From a methanogenic archaeon ISO4-H5 (GTDB taxonomy: Archaea > Thermoplasmatota > Thermoplasmata > Methanomassiliicoccales > Methanomethylophilaceae), in contig CP014214.1 of the NCBI GenBank assembly GCA_001560915.1, forward strand, positions 434,001-498,000: DNA of 64,000 nucleotides, written 5' to 3'. The position numbers and the translations under genes were made by a program. This document shows, one piece after another, positions 1 to 7,584 of the stretch. Within the stretch, counting starts at the first letter, position 1; every line of letters begins with the position of its first letter. The notes below the pieces were generated by a model. That model worked only from the letters and a program-made list of their open reading frames with translations, had not been told where the DNA came from and did no database searches.

Positions 1-205
1 CCTTGGCGACAGCATAGGCAAGGTTCTTGTCATTGGTCTCCTGAACCAGCTCCTTCTGATAGTTCATGCCCTCGTTCTTGGCGGCATCGAACACAGTCAC
101 CGCGGTCAGTTTTGCCCCGTACCTCTTGGCGAGGTCGATCGCATAGTCCACGGCAACCTTGTTGTTGTCACTTCCGTCCACTGCAACCATGATGTTCTGT
201 ATCAT
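1..205 (-). CDS. Universal stress protein (UspA family), 3' end cut by window
   Basis: Reading leftward from an ATG at 205, the first 68 residues begin MIQNIMVAVDGSDNNKVAVD, the typical start of the UspA fold: a hydrophobic first strand, then the V-D-G-S nucleotide-binding turn, then a helix of type AVDYAIDLAKRYGAKLTAVTV. Usp proteins are small cytoplasmic dimers that bind ATP or other ligands and help cells survive stress. The gene continues beyond position 1, so the C-terminal G-2x-G-9x-G(S/T) motif cannot be checked. The AT-rich 206-337 interval upstream holds a plausible TATA box (TATAAAAA on the minus strand around 260). The family call is firm; the physiological role is unknown. Confidence 0.85.
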   Translation of the reverse strand, partial: MIQNIMVAVDGSDNNKVAVDYAIDLAKRYGAKLTAVTVFDAAKNEGMNYQKELVQETNDKNLAYAVAK

Positions 206-337
206 AATTAATAGACCGACATTCTGTTTTAATAAGGGTTGTCACGAACCGCATTTTTATACGTTTTTAAAAAGCCTATAAAAAGGCGGATTTCTCCGTA
301 AAACACGGATTTGGATACATATCGTGTCCAACCTAGG

Positions 338-880
338 TCAGTATTCGATGCCGGCACGCGCTTGGATCCCGCGGTCGTAGGGGTGCTTGACCAATCCCAT
401 TTCTGTCACATAATCCGCATATTCTTCCAAAGCGGGAGTGATGCCGCGGCCGGTCATGACTACCTCAATGTGTTCCGGTCTCGACTTCAAAGCTTCTATG
501 AGTTCGGTATCGGTGATCAGTTTCATGCGAACCGCGTTGACGGCCTCATCCATCACGACCACATCATACTTTCCGGTGGACATCAGGTCAAGAGTCCTGT
601 CAAGCGCTGAGTGTGCTGCATCGATATCCTCCTGTTTGGGATTCTTAGAAACGAAATGATCCAAACCGAGGCAGAGCAGTTCCACGTTGGGGAATTTGCC
701 GCAGGCCAGCTGTTCGCCGTAGCCGTCGGACGGTTTCAGGAATTGGACGATGAGGACGTTGAGTCCCCTGCCTGCTGCACGGAAAGCAAGTCCGAAGGCC
801 GCGGTGGTCTTCCCCTTGCCGTTACCCGTGTAGATATGAACCAAACCCAATTCGTTCCTGACTTCAGCGAGGCCGCTCAT
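338..880 (-). CDS. cobA: Cob(I)alamin adenosyltransferase (CobA/CobO type)
   Basis: The protein transfers the adenosyl group of ATP to cob(I)alamin or cobinamide, the step that makes adenosylcobamides. It has the P-loop GNGKGKTTAAFGLAFRAAGRG near the N-terminus, followed by LNVLIVQFLK, the conserved VVVMDEAVNA strand and a C-terminal EVVMTGRG motif, all diagnostic of the BtuR/CobO/CobP family. With the ATG at 880 it is 180 residues, close to family length. A TTG eight codons upstream keeps the frame open but is a poorer start. It lies 43 bp downstream of the LRR-AAA gene on the same strand. Corrinoid use fits the CobT gene at 25-26 kb. It ends in TGA. Confidence 0.93.
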   Translation of the reverse strand: MSGLAEVRNELGLVHIYTGNGKGKTTAAFGLAFRAAGRGLNVLIVQFLKPSDGYGEQLACGKFPNVELLCLGLDHFVSKNPKQEDIDAAHSALDRTLDLMSTGKYDVVVMDEAVNAVRMKLITDTELIEALKSRPEHIEVVMTGRGITPALEEYADYVTEMGLVKHPYDRGIQARAGIEY

Positions 881-922
881 GAGGGTAAACAGGAGGTGTA
901 ACAATAACTATCCTACGGCGAA

Positions 923-2338
923 TCACATCTTGCTGAAGGCATCGAGCTTAGCAAGGTCGAGCGGATTCACCGAAGATTTCATGGATGATGCGTTTTCCAT
1001 GTCCTTCATGCAGATGACCTCATCTCTGTCGCTGTCGATGGATCTCTTGATGGCGGACAGTTTGAGTCTGTTGCAGAACTCGGTGACATCGGCTGCGTTG
1101 AACCCGTCGGTGATCTCCGCAGCCTTTCCATAATCGAAGTCAGGTGCTACGGGCAGACCATCCAGGCAGTTCCTGACTATCTGTTCCCTCGCCTCCGTGT
1201 CGGGCAGGGAGACATAGATCCTCCTGTTGAAACGGCCCGGACGCAGCAGGGCGCTGTCGATGGTCCAGGGCATGTTGGTGGCCGCGAGGACCAGCAGCGT
1301 ACCCTCGTTTTTCTCGAATCCCTGCATCTGTGCCAGCAGTTCTGATAAGAGCTTGTCCGACCAGGGCTGGAGGTCGTTTCCCCTGGCACGGCCGATGACC
1401 TCGAACTCGTCGAAGAAGATGACCGATACCGGGAGCGAACGGGCGGCTTTGAACAGTTTCTTGACGTTCTGCTCACTCTCTCCCACATATTTGGAGATGA
1501 GATCGGACCCCTTCACCGAGAAGAAGGCGGCGTCGACTTCCGTAGCAATCGCTTGTGCCAGCATGGTCTTTCCTGTGCCTGGGGGGCCGTATAGCAGGAC
1601 ACCTCCGCCGGATTCCATTCCGAAGCGTCTGTACAGGTCCGCTCTCTTGAACGGTGTGATGATGAGTTCGCGGATGGCTTCCTTCACATCCTCCAGTCCG
1701 GCGATATCTGCAAAGGTGACGCCTGTGTCCATCACCGGACGGTATTTGCTGAAAACGGGATTCTTGGGATCGAATGTCTGGGTCATGCTGATGACAGGGA
1801 TCTCCGCCGGTTCGCCTTCCCTCCTGGCAACGGCGATGAGCTCGTTGCTTCCTTCCTCTTTCTCGTAGATCCCTCCGGGAACGTCGGCCAGTTTGAGCGG
1901 GTTGTTGTTCTCATCGAGGAAGGTGCAGGTGAAGCAGCTTACCCCGAGTTTGGTACTTGGCGCTATGGAAATGTGGCGAAGGGCGCGACAGTATCCGAAC
2001 GACCAGATCCCGGCACTTTTCAATGAATCGGGAAGCACCAGTTCCTCCAGAGAGGAACACATGAGGAAAGCATAGTTGGCAATTTCCCTCAGGCCTTCAG
2101 AGAAGGTTACGGATTGGAGCGAGGAACAGTATGCGAACGCGTTGTGGCAGACCGTCTCCACCGAAGCGGGGATGACCACCTTGCGCAGCTGGGTAAAACC
2201 TTTGAATGCTTCCTGACCGATAGATATGACCTTAAGTTCGCTTACAGATTCGGGTATATCCACAAAGTCACGGTCAGTACCCTTCACTAGAGAAAGTCCT
2301 CCCACAGTGTTCTCATATTGCATTCCGTCGTATTCCAT
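923..2338 (-). CDS. Fusion of BspA-type leucine-rich repeats with an AAA+ ATPase
   Basis: This 471-residue protein has two parts. Residues about 20-150 form LRR_5 (BspA-like) repeats with recurring units such as IGQEAFKGFTQLRKVVIP and FAYCSSLQSVTF. From about residue 205 there is a Cdc48/FtsH-type AAA+ module: FADIAGLEDVKEAI, Walker A GPPGTGKT, Walker B VIFFDEFEVIG, sensor 1 AATNMPW and arginine-finger segment LLRPGRFNRRIY. AAA+ proteins of this type remodel or unfold proteins; the LRR part could select a substrate. There is no signal peptide or membrane segment, so it is probably cytoplasmic. LRR_5 repeats usually occur on secreted or surface proteins, so the fusion is unusual. Function is not known; the domain calls are secure. 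Confidence 0.85.
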   Translation of the reverse strand: MEYDGMQYENTVGGLSLVKGTDRDFVDIPESVSELKVISIGQEAFKGFTQLRKVVIPASVETVCHNAFAYCSSLQSVTFSEGLREIANYAFLMCSSLEELVLPDSLKSAGIWSFGYCRALRHISIAPSTKLGVSCFTCTFLDENNNPLKLADVPGGIYEKEEGSNELIAVARREGEPAEIPVISMTQTFDPKNPVFSKYRPVMDTGVTFADIAGLEDVKEAIRELIITPFKRADLYRRFGMESGGGVLLYGPPGTGKTMLAQAIATEVDAAFFSVKGSDLISKYVGESEQNVKKLFKAARSLPVSVIFFDEFEVIGRARGNDLQPWSDKLLSELLAQMQGFEKNEGTLLVLAATNMPWTIDSALLRPGRFNRRIYVSLPDTEAREQIVRNCLDGLPVAPDFDYGKAAEITDGFNAADVTEFCNRLKLSAIKRSIDSDRDEVICMKDMENASSMKSSVNPLDLAKLDAFSKM

Positions 2339-2410
2339 GGTTCTCCCTGCAGAAGCTATCCGAAGACAGTATAAAAACTGGGCGAGATTTTTGTACCCTA
2401 TCTAGATACT

Positions 2411-2839
2411 GTGTCCGTGAAGAAGTGCATCCTCTACGACAGCAACACCGGCAACACGCGTGCCATGGCAGAGGCTATTTTCGACGGGGCAAAGGAATCC
2501 GGAGCGGAAGTATCCATCTCCAAGGTGACCGAAGCAGACATAGATGCTGCCCTGTCCTGTGACATTCTCTATCTCGGTTGTCCCGCCATGGGCGTCGAGA
2601 TGGTGGGGGACGGACAAACCGATTTCATGGCGGAGGTCAGGATGCGTTTCCAGGGCAAGAAGGTGGCAATCTTCGGTTCCTGTGCCCACGGGGAAGGTAT
2701 CTGGCTGAGGGGCTGGTCCTCGAAGCTGAAAGCATACGGGGCCACCGTCGTTAATTGGCCCGGACTGATGTGCAAAGGACACCCTGACGAAGAATCCCTT
2801 GAGAGATGCAGGGCCTTGGGTGCTGACGAGTTCCTGTGA
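2411..2839 (+). CDS. Flavodoxin-like protein
   Basis: The N-terminus MSVKKCILYDSNTGNTRAMAE contains the FMN phosphate-binding loop (S-N-T-G-N-T) of flavodoxins, followed by the second-strand region ILYLGCPAMGVEMV and the FGSCAHGEG loop in the place of the usual flavin-contacting Gly-rich turn. At 142 residues it matches short-chain flavodoxins, which carry one or two electrons between redox enzymes. It starts with GTG at 2411, 72 bp from the divergent LRR-AAA gene; TATAAAAA around 2372 lies at a suitable distance. The DsbA-like oxidoreductase follows 43 bp downstream, possibly in one transcript. Redox partners are unknown. Confidence 0.85.
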   Translation: MSVKKCILYDSNTGNTRAMAEAIFDGAKESGAEVSISKVTEADIDAALSCDILYLGCPAMGVEMVGDGQTDFMAEVRMRFQGKKVAIFGSCAHGEGIWLRGWSSKLKAYGATVVNWPGLMCKGHPDEESLERCRALGADEFL

Positions 2840-2882
2840 ATGTTAAATCGTAGCACCGTATCTACAATTCGAGAGTGCCCCA

Positions 2883-3590
2883 ATGATCGTCCAATACTGG
2901 TCCGACTTCCTATGCCCGTTCTGCTACATCGCCGCTACCCGGATGAAGAAGGCGCTGAAGGAACTTGAATTGGAAGAGGAGACCAAGGTCGTGTTCAGAG
3001 CATTCGAACTGTACCCAACCGCCAAGAAGGAGCCTCACCGCAATATCGTCGACGCCTTCGCCCGCCACTATGGAATGACCCCGGAACAGGCACAGCAGAG
3101 GGTCGATTACATCTGCGAGATGGGTCGTGGGGAGGGACTCGTTTTCAATTACGGCACCGCCTACAACACCAATTCGTTCGATGCCCTCAGATTGGCCAAG
3201 CTGGCACAGTCGAAAGGCAACGATTTCGGGAACGTCTTCATCGAGAGGATGTACAAGGCCTTCTTCGAGGAGAACATCATCGTCGCCGACCATGACGCAC
3301 TGACGAAAGTGGCCGTCGAAGTGGGAATGGATCCCGCCGAGGTGAAGGAGGTCCTGGAAGGAGACAGGTATGCCATGGAAGTCAGGCGCGACGAGTCCGA
3401 GGCACAGATGTACGGCATCTCCGCAGTCCCGTTCTTCGTGATCAACGACAAGTACGGCATCCCTGGTGCGGTCGACACCAAGGATTTCAAGAGGATCCTC
3501 ATGAAAGCGTATGCTGAGGAGGAGCAGGATTCCAATGTCTCGGGAATGGTGTGTGGGCCGGATGGCTGTCATCCTGCTGACAAAGAGTGA
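2883..3590 (+). CDS. DsbA-family thioredoxin-fold oxidoreductase (FrnE-like)
   Basis: The 235-residue protein begins MIVQYWSDFLCPFCYIAATR, with a C-P-F-C redox motif directly after the first strand, followed by a long helical insertion and a C-terminal ISAVPFFVINDKYGIPGA segment that contains the cis-proline (V-P) of the thioredoxin fold. This is the layout of the DsbA/FrnE/2-hydroxychromene-2-carboxylate isomerase group. FrnE members are cytoplasmic and lack a signal peptide, as here. It probably reduces, oxidises or isomerises disulfides. An extra Cys pair in the C-terminal tail (MVCGPDGCHP) may bind metal or act as a second redox pair. The stop abuts the end of the convergent ogt gene with no spacer. 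Confidence 0.85.
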   Translation: MIVQYWSDFLCPFCYIAATRMKKALKELELEEETKVVFRAFELYPTAKKEPHRNIVDAFARHYGMTPEQAQQRVDYICEMGRGEGLVFNYGTAYNTNSFDALRLAKLAQSKGNDFGNVFIERMYKAFFEENIIVADHDALTKVAVEVGMDPAEVKEVLEGDRYAMEVRRDESEAQMYGISAVPFFVINDKYGIPGAVDTKDFKRILMKAYAEEEQDSNVSGMVCGPDGCHPADKE

Positions 3591-4058
3591 TCATCTCTCA
3601 AGTTCCAGCAGACTCTTTTTGAGATCCTCTCCGAAGGCGTAACCGCCGATACTGCCGTCCGATCTGATGACTCTGTGGCAGGGGATTATGATTGCAATCG
3701 GGTTTCTGCCCACGGCATTCCCAACGGCCTGAGCGGACATCCTGCTGTTGTTTTCTGCGAGTTTCTTCGCGATATCGCCGTAGGAGCATGTGCTTCCGTA
3801 AGGTACCTTGGAAATCAGTTCCCAGACCCGTTTCTGGAACTCTGTGCCGTGGAGTTTCATCTTCGGCAGGAAATCCGGTTCGCTGCCGGAAAAATAGGTA
3901 TCCAGCCATCTCACGGTATCGGTTACTACCTCAGTATCGAGATCATCTGATGATTCTTCGTCCCGGAGGTCTGTGAACACCAGCTCCGTCAGGGCCCCGT
4001 TACGGCAGGTGAGCCTGATGAGGCCCAACGGGGAATCGTAGAAGTGTACCGACACCAT
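3591..4058 (-). CDS. ogt: Methylated-DNA--protein-cysteine methyltransferase
   Basis: This 155-residue repair protein takes the methyl group from O6-methylguanine (or O4-methylthymine) onto its own cysteine. The acceptor-site motif IIIPCHRVIRSDGSIGGYAFG is intact, preceded by the helix-turn-helix segment with VGNAVGRNPIAI, and KVPYGSTCSYGDIAKKL is the conserved DNA-binding wing. Length matches the single-domain archaeal MGMT. It is convergent with the DsbA-like gene, its stop codon lying immediately next to that gene's stop. It is divergent from pepD, with 71 bp between the two starts. Confidence 0.95.
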   Translation of the reverse strand: MVSVHFYDSPLGLIRLTCRNGALTELVFTDLRDEESSDDLDTEVVTDTVRWLDTYFSGSEPDFLPKMKLHGTEFQKRVWELISKVPYGSTCSYGDIAKKLAENNSRMSAQAVGNAVGRNPIAIIIPCHRVIRSDGSIGGYAFGEDLKKSLLELER

Positions 4059-4129
4059 GGAACCGAATCGGTGCGGGACTATATCATCCCCGCGAACCTA
4101 TTAAGAATCCGATATCAGTATCCCGCATC

Positions 4130-5518
4130 ATGTCATGGAGGACGGATTACAAGGACACGGACGAACTGAGATTTTTCACCGAACTCACACAGGTTCCTCG
4201 TCCTTCGGGTCATCTCGACCGTATCCGTGCTTTCCTGACGGATTTCGCTGAATCCAACGGCCTCGAGCATGAGGCAGACGATGCAGGCAACCTCCTCATT
4301 CGCAGGAAGGGTACCGGCAGGACCATAGTCCTTCAGGGTCATATGGACATCGTGGCGACCTGCAGTTCCGGGATGGAATTCGATTTCGAGAACGTCCCCT
4401 TGGACACCTACATCGAAGACGGATGGATGCACGCCCGCGGCACCACCCTCGGAGGCGATGACGGCGGAGGTCTGGCACTTATGATGTGTGCCCTTACTGA
4501 CCCTGCCTTGGAAGGTATCGATCTCGAATGTCTTTTCACCGCTGATGAGGAAGTGGGACTCATGGGTGCCCTCGGAATGAAGGAGGGTTGGCTGTCCGGC
4601 CGCGTGCTCATAAATCTCGACAGCGAGGACATCAGGGAGATCACCATCGGCAGTGCCGGTTCGGCGGATGTGGAAGCTGTCTTCCCCTTCACGTCCGAAG
4701 AGGACTCCAACAAAGCATACAGGGTGGAGATCAGCGGTCTCAGGGGAGGTCATTCCGCAGGGGAGATCGACCGCGACCGTGGAAACGCCATCCTGATCGT
4801 GGCCGAGTTCCTGAGGAGGATGAGAGGTGTCAGGATAGCTTCCTTTAAAGGAGGGTCGGCGTCCAATGTGATCCCCATGTCCGCTTCCGCTCTCTTCACA
4901 GCTCCCGACGGATGTTCCGTCGACAGGATTTTCGAGGAGTACAGCGCAGGCTGCGTGAACCTGCTGGAGGAACCGGATTATGTGTTCACCCTCAGGCCCT
5001 CCGAATGTACCGAATCCTGGAACCAGGAGGATTCCTCTGCATACCTCGATTGCATAGTATCGTGCCCCAACGGTGTCTTCGAGAGGGACGAGTACGGGGT
5101 GAAGACCTCTTCGAATCTGGGTATTGCGGATCAGGGCAGGATAGTAGCGAAACCCCGCAGTTCGGATTTCGCCGCCCTCAGGAAGCTGATCTCCAACCAG
5201 TCGGAGCTGTTCCGTTCCCGCGGAGCTACCGTGGAGGATCCCGTTGCATTCCCCGCATGGAAGGAGAGCGATGACAGCGAACTGGTGAAACTTGCCTCCG
5301 ACACCTACAGGGATTACTTCGGATGCGAGCCCCGTGTGGTAGTCACCCACGGAGGATTGGAATCGAGCACCATCAAGGACAAGCACCCCGGCATGGAGGC
5401 GATCTCCATCGGACCGACGGTTCTGGGTGCCCACACTCCTGACGAGAAGATCGACCTCAGAACGCTGACAGAGGCGAAAGGATACCTGTTCGAGCTGATA
5501 CACAGACTGTCCGAATGA
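4130..5518 (+). CDS. pepD: Aminoacyl-histidine dipeptidase (M20C metallopeptidase)
   Basis: The 462-residue protein belongs to the Xaa-His dipeptidase (carnosinase-like) branch of the M20 family. It shows PRPSGHLDRIRAFL near the N-terminus, the metal-binding H-M-D-I-V, then the D in GGDDGGGLALMM, TADEEVGLMGALGM with catalytic Glu, and a C-terminal VVTHGGLES segment carrying another zinc ligand. A lid/dimerisation domain with SGLRGGHSAGEID is intact. Such enzymes hydrolyse dipeptides in the cytoplasm for amino-acid supply. The start ATG at 4130 directly precedes MSWRTDYKDTDELRFF, as in relatives that start just before the substrate-binding helix. It stands between divergent ogt and the zinc-ribbon miniprotein. 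Confidence 0.93.
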   Translation: MSWRTDYKDTDELRFFTELTQVPRPSGHLDRIRAFLTDFAESNGLEHEADDAGNLLIRRKGTGRTIVLQGHMDIVATCSSGMEFDFENVPLDTYIEDGWMHARGTTLGGDDGGGLALMMCALTDPALEGIDLECLFTADEEVGLMGALGMKEGWLSGRVLINLDSEDIREITIGSAGSADVEAVFPFTSEEDSNKAYRVEISGLRGGHSAGEIDRDRGNAILIVAEFLRRMRGVRIASFKGGSASNVIPMSASALFTAPDGCSVDRIFEEYSAGCVNLLEEPDYVFTLRPSECTESWNQEDSSAYLDCIVSCPNGVFERDEYGVKTSSNLGIADQGRIVAKPRSSDFAALRKLISNQSELFRSRGATVEDPVAFPAWKESDDSELVKLASDTYRDYFGCEPRVVVTHGGLESSTIKDKHPGMEAISIGPTVLGAHTPDEKIDLRTLTEAKGYLFELIHRLSE

Positions 5519-5566
5519 GCGATGCTTTTATGTGTAGTCTGCTATTCTGAATCCAGAGGAATAAAA

Positions 5567-5731
5567 ATGGCAGCAACCGCCCTTTGTGAGAACTGCACCC
5601 TGAACATACACTATGTTGTATGCCGCACCTGCTACAAACAGTACGATATCGATGCCAAGAACTGTCCCAAATGCGGAGAGCCCAACTATCAGCTCTGCCC
5701 CCGCTGCTGGACCTCGTTCAAGCTCGCTTAA
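5567..5731 (+). CDS. Small double zinc-ribbon protein
   Basis: A 54-residue protein beginning MAATALCENC, with four CxxC pairs: C-E-N-C, C-R-T-C, C-P-K-C and C-P-R-C. They are spaced to bind two zinc ions. I chose the ATG at 5567 because it follows AGAGGA at a good ribosome-binding distance; an upstream ATG at 5522 would add a Cys-rich but unconvincing 15-residue leader. It follows pepD by 48 bp. A GGGGT-CAT-ACCCC hairpin and T-rich tract at 5740-5765 ends it. Such miniproteins are common in methanogens; the role is unknown, with nucleic-acid or protein contact the most plausible. Confidence 0.8.
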   Translation: MAATALCENCTLNIHYVVCRTCYKQYDIDAKNCPKCGEPNYQLCPRCWTSFKLA

Positions 5732-5739
5732 ACCCGGAC

Positions 5740-5765
5740 GGGGTCATACCCCTCCTTTTTCCTTT
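5740..5765 (+). terminator. Terminator of the pepD / zinc-ribbon unit
   Basis: GGGGT (5740-5744), a CAT loop and ACCCC (5748-5752) form a short GC hairpin followed by TCCTTTTTCCTTTCTTG. Confidence 0.55.
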
Positions 5766-5862
5766 CTTGTTCTTTTCGGGAAAAATCCCAATTTTTCACT
5801 TGTGAAAGATTGAATACACGACTGATTGAATCGAATCAGATTGAAATTAAAAGAAAAATAAA

Positions 5863-5880
5863 ACCCGGGTTGCCCCGGGT
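5863..5880 (-). terminator. Terminator of the tandem ferredoxin genes
   Basis: ACCCGGG (5863-5869), four-base loop and CCCGGGT (5874-5880) pair perfectly. On the minus strand the hairpin is followed by a run TTTATTTTTCTTTT. A second weaker inverted repeat, CTGATT / AATCAG, lies at 5822-5839. Confidence 0.7.
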
Positions 5881-5890
5881 AAGGATTGTT

Positions 5891-6055
5891 TCACTCCTCG
5901 ATTGCGTCGGAGTTGCACTCATCGATACAGGCTCCGCAGTCGACGCATTTGGATTCGTCGATGACTGCGATGTCGTCGATGGTGATTGCTTCCTGGGGGC
6001 ATGCGTCTGCGCATGCACCGCAAGCGACACAGTTCTCTGCGATGATCTTAGGCAT
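5891..6055 (-). CDS. Ferredoxin, 2[4Fe-4S]
   Basis: A 54-residue clostridial-type ferredoxin. It starts MPKIIAENCVACGACADACP and ends with CVDCGACIDECNSDAIEE, giving two complete CxxCxxCxxxC(P/N) cluster motifs for two [4Fe-4S] clusters. In the second motif the usual Pro after the last Cys is Asn. Very acidic, as typical for low-potential electron carriers that serve methanogenic oxidoreductases such as heterodisulfide reductase or hydrogenases. It lies 16 bp downstream of a near-identical ferredoxin gene and is followed by a terminator, so the two form a two-gene operon. Confidence 0.95.
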   Translation of the reverse strand: MPKIIAENCVACGACADACPQEAITIDDIAVIDESKCVDCGACIDECNSDAIEE

Positions 6056-6071
6056 GTTTTACACCTCGATT

Positions 6072-6236
6072 TCAGTTCTCGATTGCCTCGGAGGGGCACT
6101 CGTCCACACAGGCTCCGCAGTCGACGCATTTGGATTCGTCGATGACTGCGACGTCGTCTACAGTGATGGCGCTCTCAGGGCACGCATCGGCGCATGCACC
6201 GCATGCTACACAGTTGTCAGCAATGACTTTTGGCAT
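6072..6236 (-). CDS. Ferredoxin, 2[4Fe-4S] (tandem copy)
   Basis: A second 54-residue ferredoxin, starting MPKVIADNCVACGACADACP and ending CVDCGACVDECPSEAIEN. Both four-Cys cluster motifs are complete, with Pro after the last Cys of each. It differs from the downstream copy at only about ten positions, mostly conservative (I/V, E/D), and the DNA around the second cluster is nearly identical, which indicates a recent tandem duplication. It is the promoter-proximal copy; an AT-rich promoter (TTAAATACT on the minus strand near 6261) precedes it. The difference in the second cluster loop (P versus N) could tune reduction potential. Confidence 0.95.
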   Translation of the reverse strand: MPKVIADNCVACGACADACPESAITVDDVAVIDESKCVDCGACVDECPSEAIEN

Positions 6237-6405
6237 ATTTCAAATAAAATTGAATTGAGTATTTAACCCTTTTTTCATTTAGTGAACCCTAACCTTTTTA
6301 GCATCGCGGATTTGGTGATAATTCCGACCAAAATGTCAAAATATGTGTCATTTCCAGGAGCATATGGTGCGAAATCCCTTAATTACGGTTGTCGATGGGT
6401 CAGCT

Positions 6406-7584
6406 ATGTATTTGACCAAAGACGAGCAGGCGATCCTCGACGGAGAGCAGGGCGCCGGTGCTCAGAAGGCCATGGAACTCGTCACCGCACTAGGTAAGAT
6501 CTACGGTGCTGACAGTCTTGTAGACATAACTTCCGCACATCTTTCCGGCGCATCATATAAGACGATTGGCGAGGGCGGACTCAAGTATCTTTCCGATATG
6601 GTGGACGGAGGGGCCATGGTAGCCGTCCCCTCTACTCTGAATCCCGTCGGTATGGACCGCACTCGCTGGAAAGAGATGCACATCTCCCCTGAGTTCGCGG
6701 AGAAACAGCTGAAGATCATCGACCTTTACGGTAAGATGGGAATAAAGAAGACCTGTTCCTGCACCCCCTACATCGGCGACAACGTCCCTTCTCTCGGAGA
6801 CCATGTCGCATGGGCGGAATCATCCGCATTATCCTTTGTTAATTCCTATATAGGTGCGAGGACCAACCGCGAGGGCGGTCCCGGAGCCCTTGCGGCCGCT
6901 ATTCTTGGGAAGACCGCCAACTACGGTCTCCATCTCGACGAGAACAGGAAGCCCACCGTCGTCATCGATGTGGAGGACATGGGCGGTTCCGTCTTCGATT
7001 ACTCCCTGCTCGGTCAGGCCGTCGGTATGAAGATGGGAAAAGGTGTCCCGTACTTCAGAGGCATCGACCCCACCGTGGAGGATGCCAAGACCCTCAGTGC
7101 GGCCATGGCGGCGGCAGGTTCCGTTGCATTATGGCATGCGGAAGGCTGCACCCCCGAAGCGGGAGGATTCGATGTCTCCGGTCTCGAGCACATAACCATC
7201 GGCAAGAAAGAGAGGCAGGCCGCCTACGAGAAGCTGAACACCGTGGACGATGTGCAGCTGATCGCCATCGGATGCCCCCACCTAACTCCCAAGGAGATGC
7301 ACGATATCGCAGCCATGCTCAAAGGCAAGGAGAAGAGGAACAAGGACGTGGAGATATGGTTCTGCACCTCCGAGTCCGTCAGGGCGCAGTGTCCCGAGGA
7401 TGTCGCAGTGATGGAGAAGTTCGGACCCGTGCTCGCGGATACCTGCATGGTGGTCGCCCCCATCGAAGGCGTCTTCCAGAGGACCGCCACCAACTCCGCC
7501 AAGGCAGGCAACTACCTGCCCACCCTGTGCTCGCAGAAAGTGAAGTTCGCAGAGATCTCCGATCTCCTGAAGGTGATAGAATGA
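6406..7584 (+). CDS. Aconitase X large subunit (probable phosphomevalonate dehydratase)
   Basis: A 392-residue protein of the aconitase X catalytic (DUF521) family. Recognisable segments are MYLTKDEQAILDGEQGAGAQ, the ITSAHLSGASYKTIGEGGL stretch, KKTCSCTPYIGDNVP with likely cluster cysteine(s), the NSYIGARTNREGGPGALAAA motif and the C-terminal DTCMVVAPIE. In archaea this enzyme with its small subunit dehydrates mevalonate 5-phosphate to trans-anhydromevalonate 5-phosphate in the modified mevalonate pathway, using an Fe-S cluster. The small subunit overlaps by ATGA at 7581. I start at the ATG at 6406, which begins the conserved region; in-frame upstream ATGs add 21 atypical residues. Function in this organism is inferred from the family. 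Confidence 0.88.
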   Translation: MYLTKDEQAILDGEQGAGAQKAMELVTALGKIYGADSLVDITSAHLSGASYKTIGEGGLKYLSDMVDGGAMVAVPSTLNPVGMDRTRWKEMHISPEFAEKQLKIIDLYGKMGIKKTCSCTPYIGDNVPSLGDHVAWAESSALSFVNSYIGARTNREGGPGALAAAILGKTANYGLHLDENRKPTVVIDVEDMGGSVFDYSLLGQAVGMKMGKGVPYFRGIDPTVEDAKTLSAAMAAAGSVALWHAEGCTPEAGGFDVSGLEHITIGKKERQAAYEKLNTVDDVQLIAIGCPHLTPKEMHDIAAMLKGKEKRNKDVEIWFCTSESVRAQCPEDVAVMEKFGPVLADTCMVVAPIEGVFQRTATNSAKAGNYLPTLCSQKVKFAEISDLLKVIE

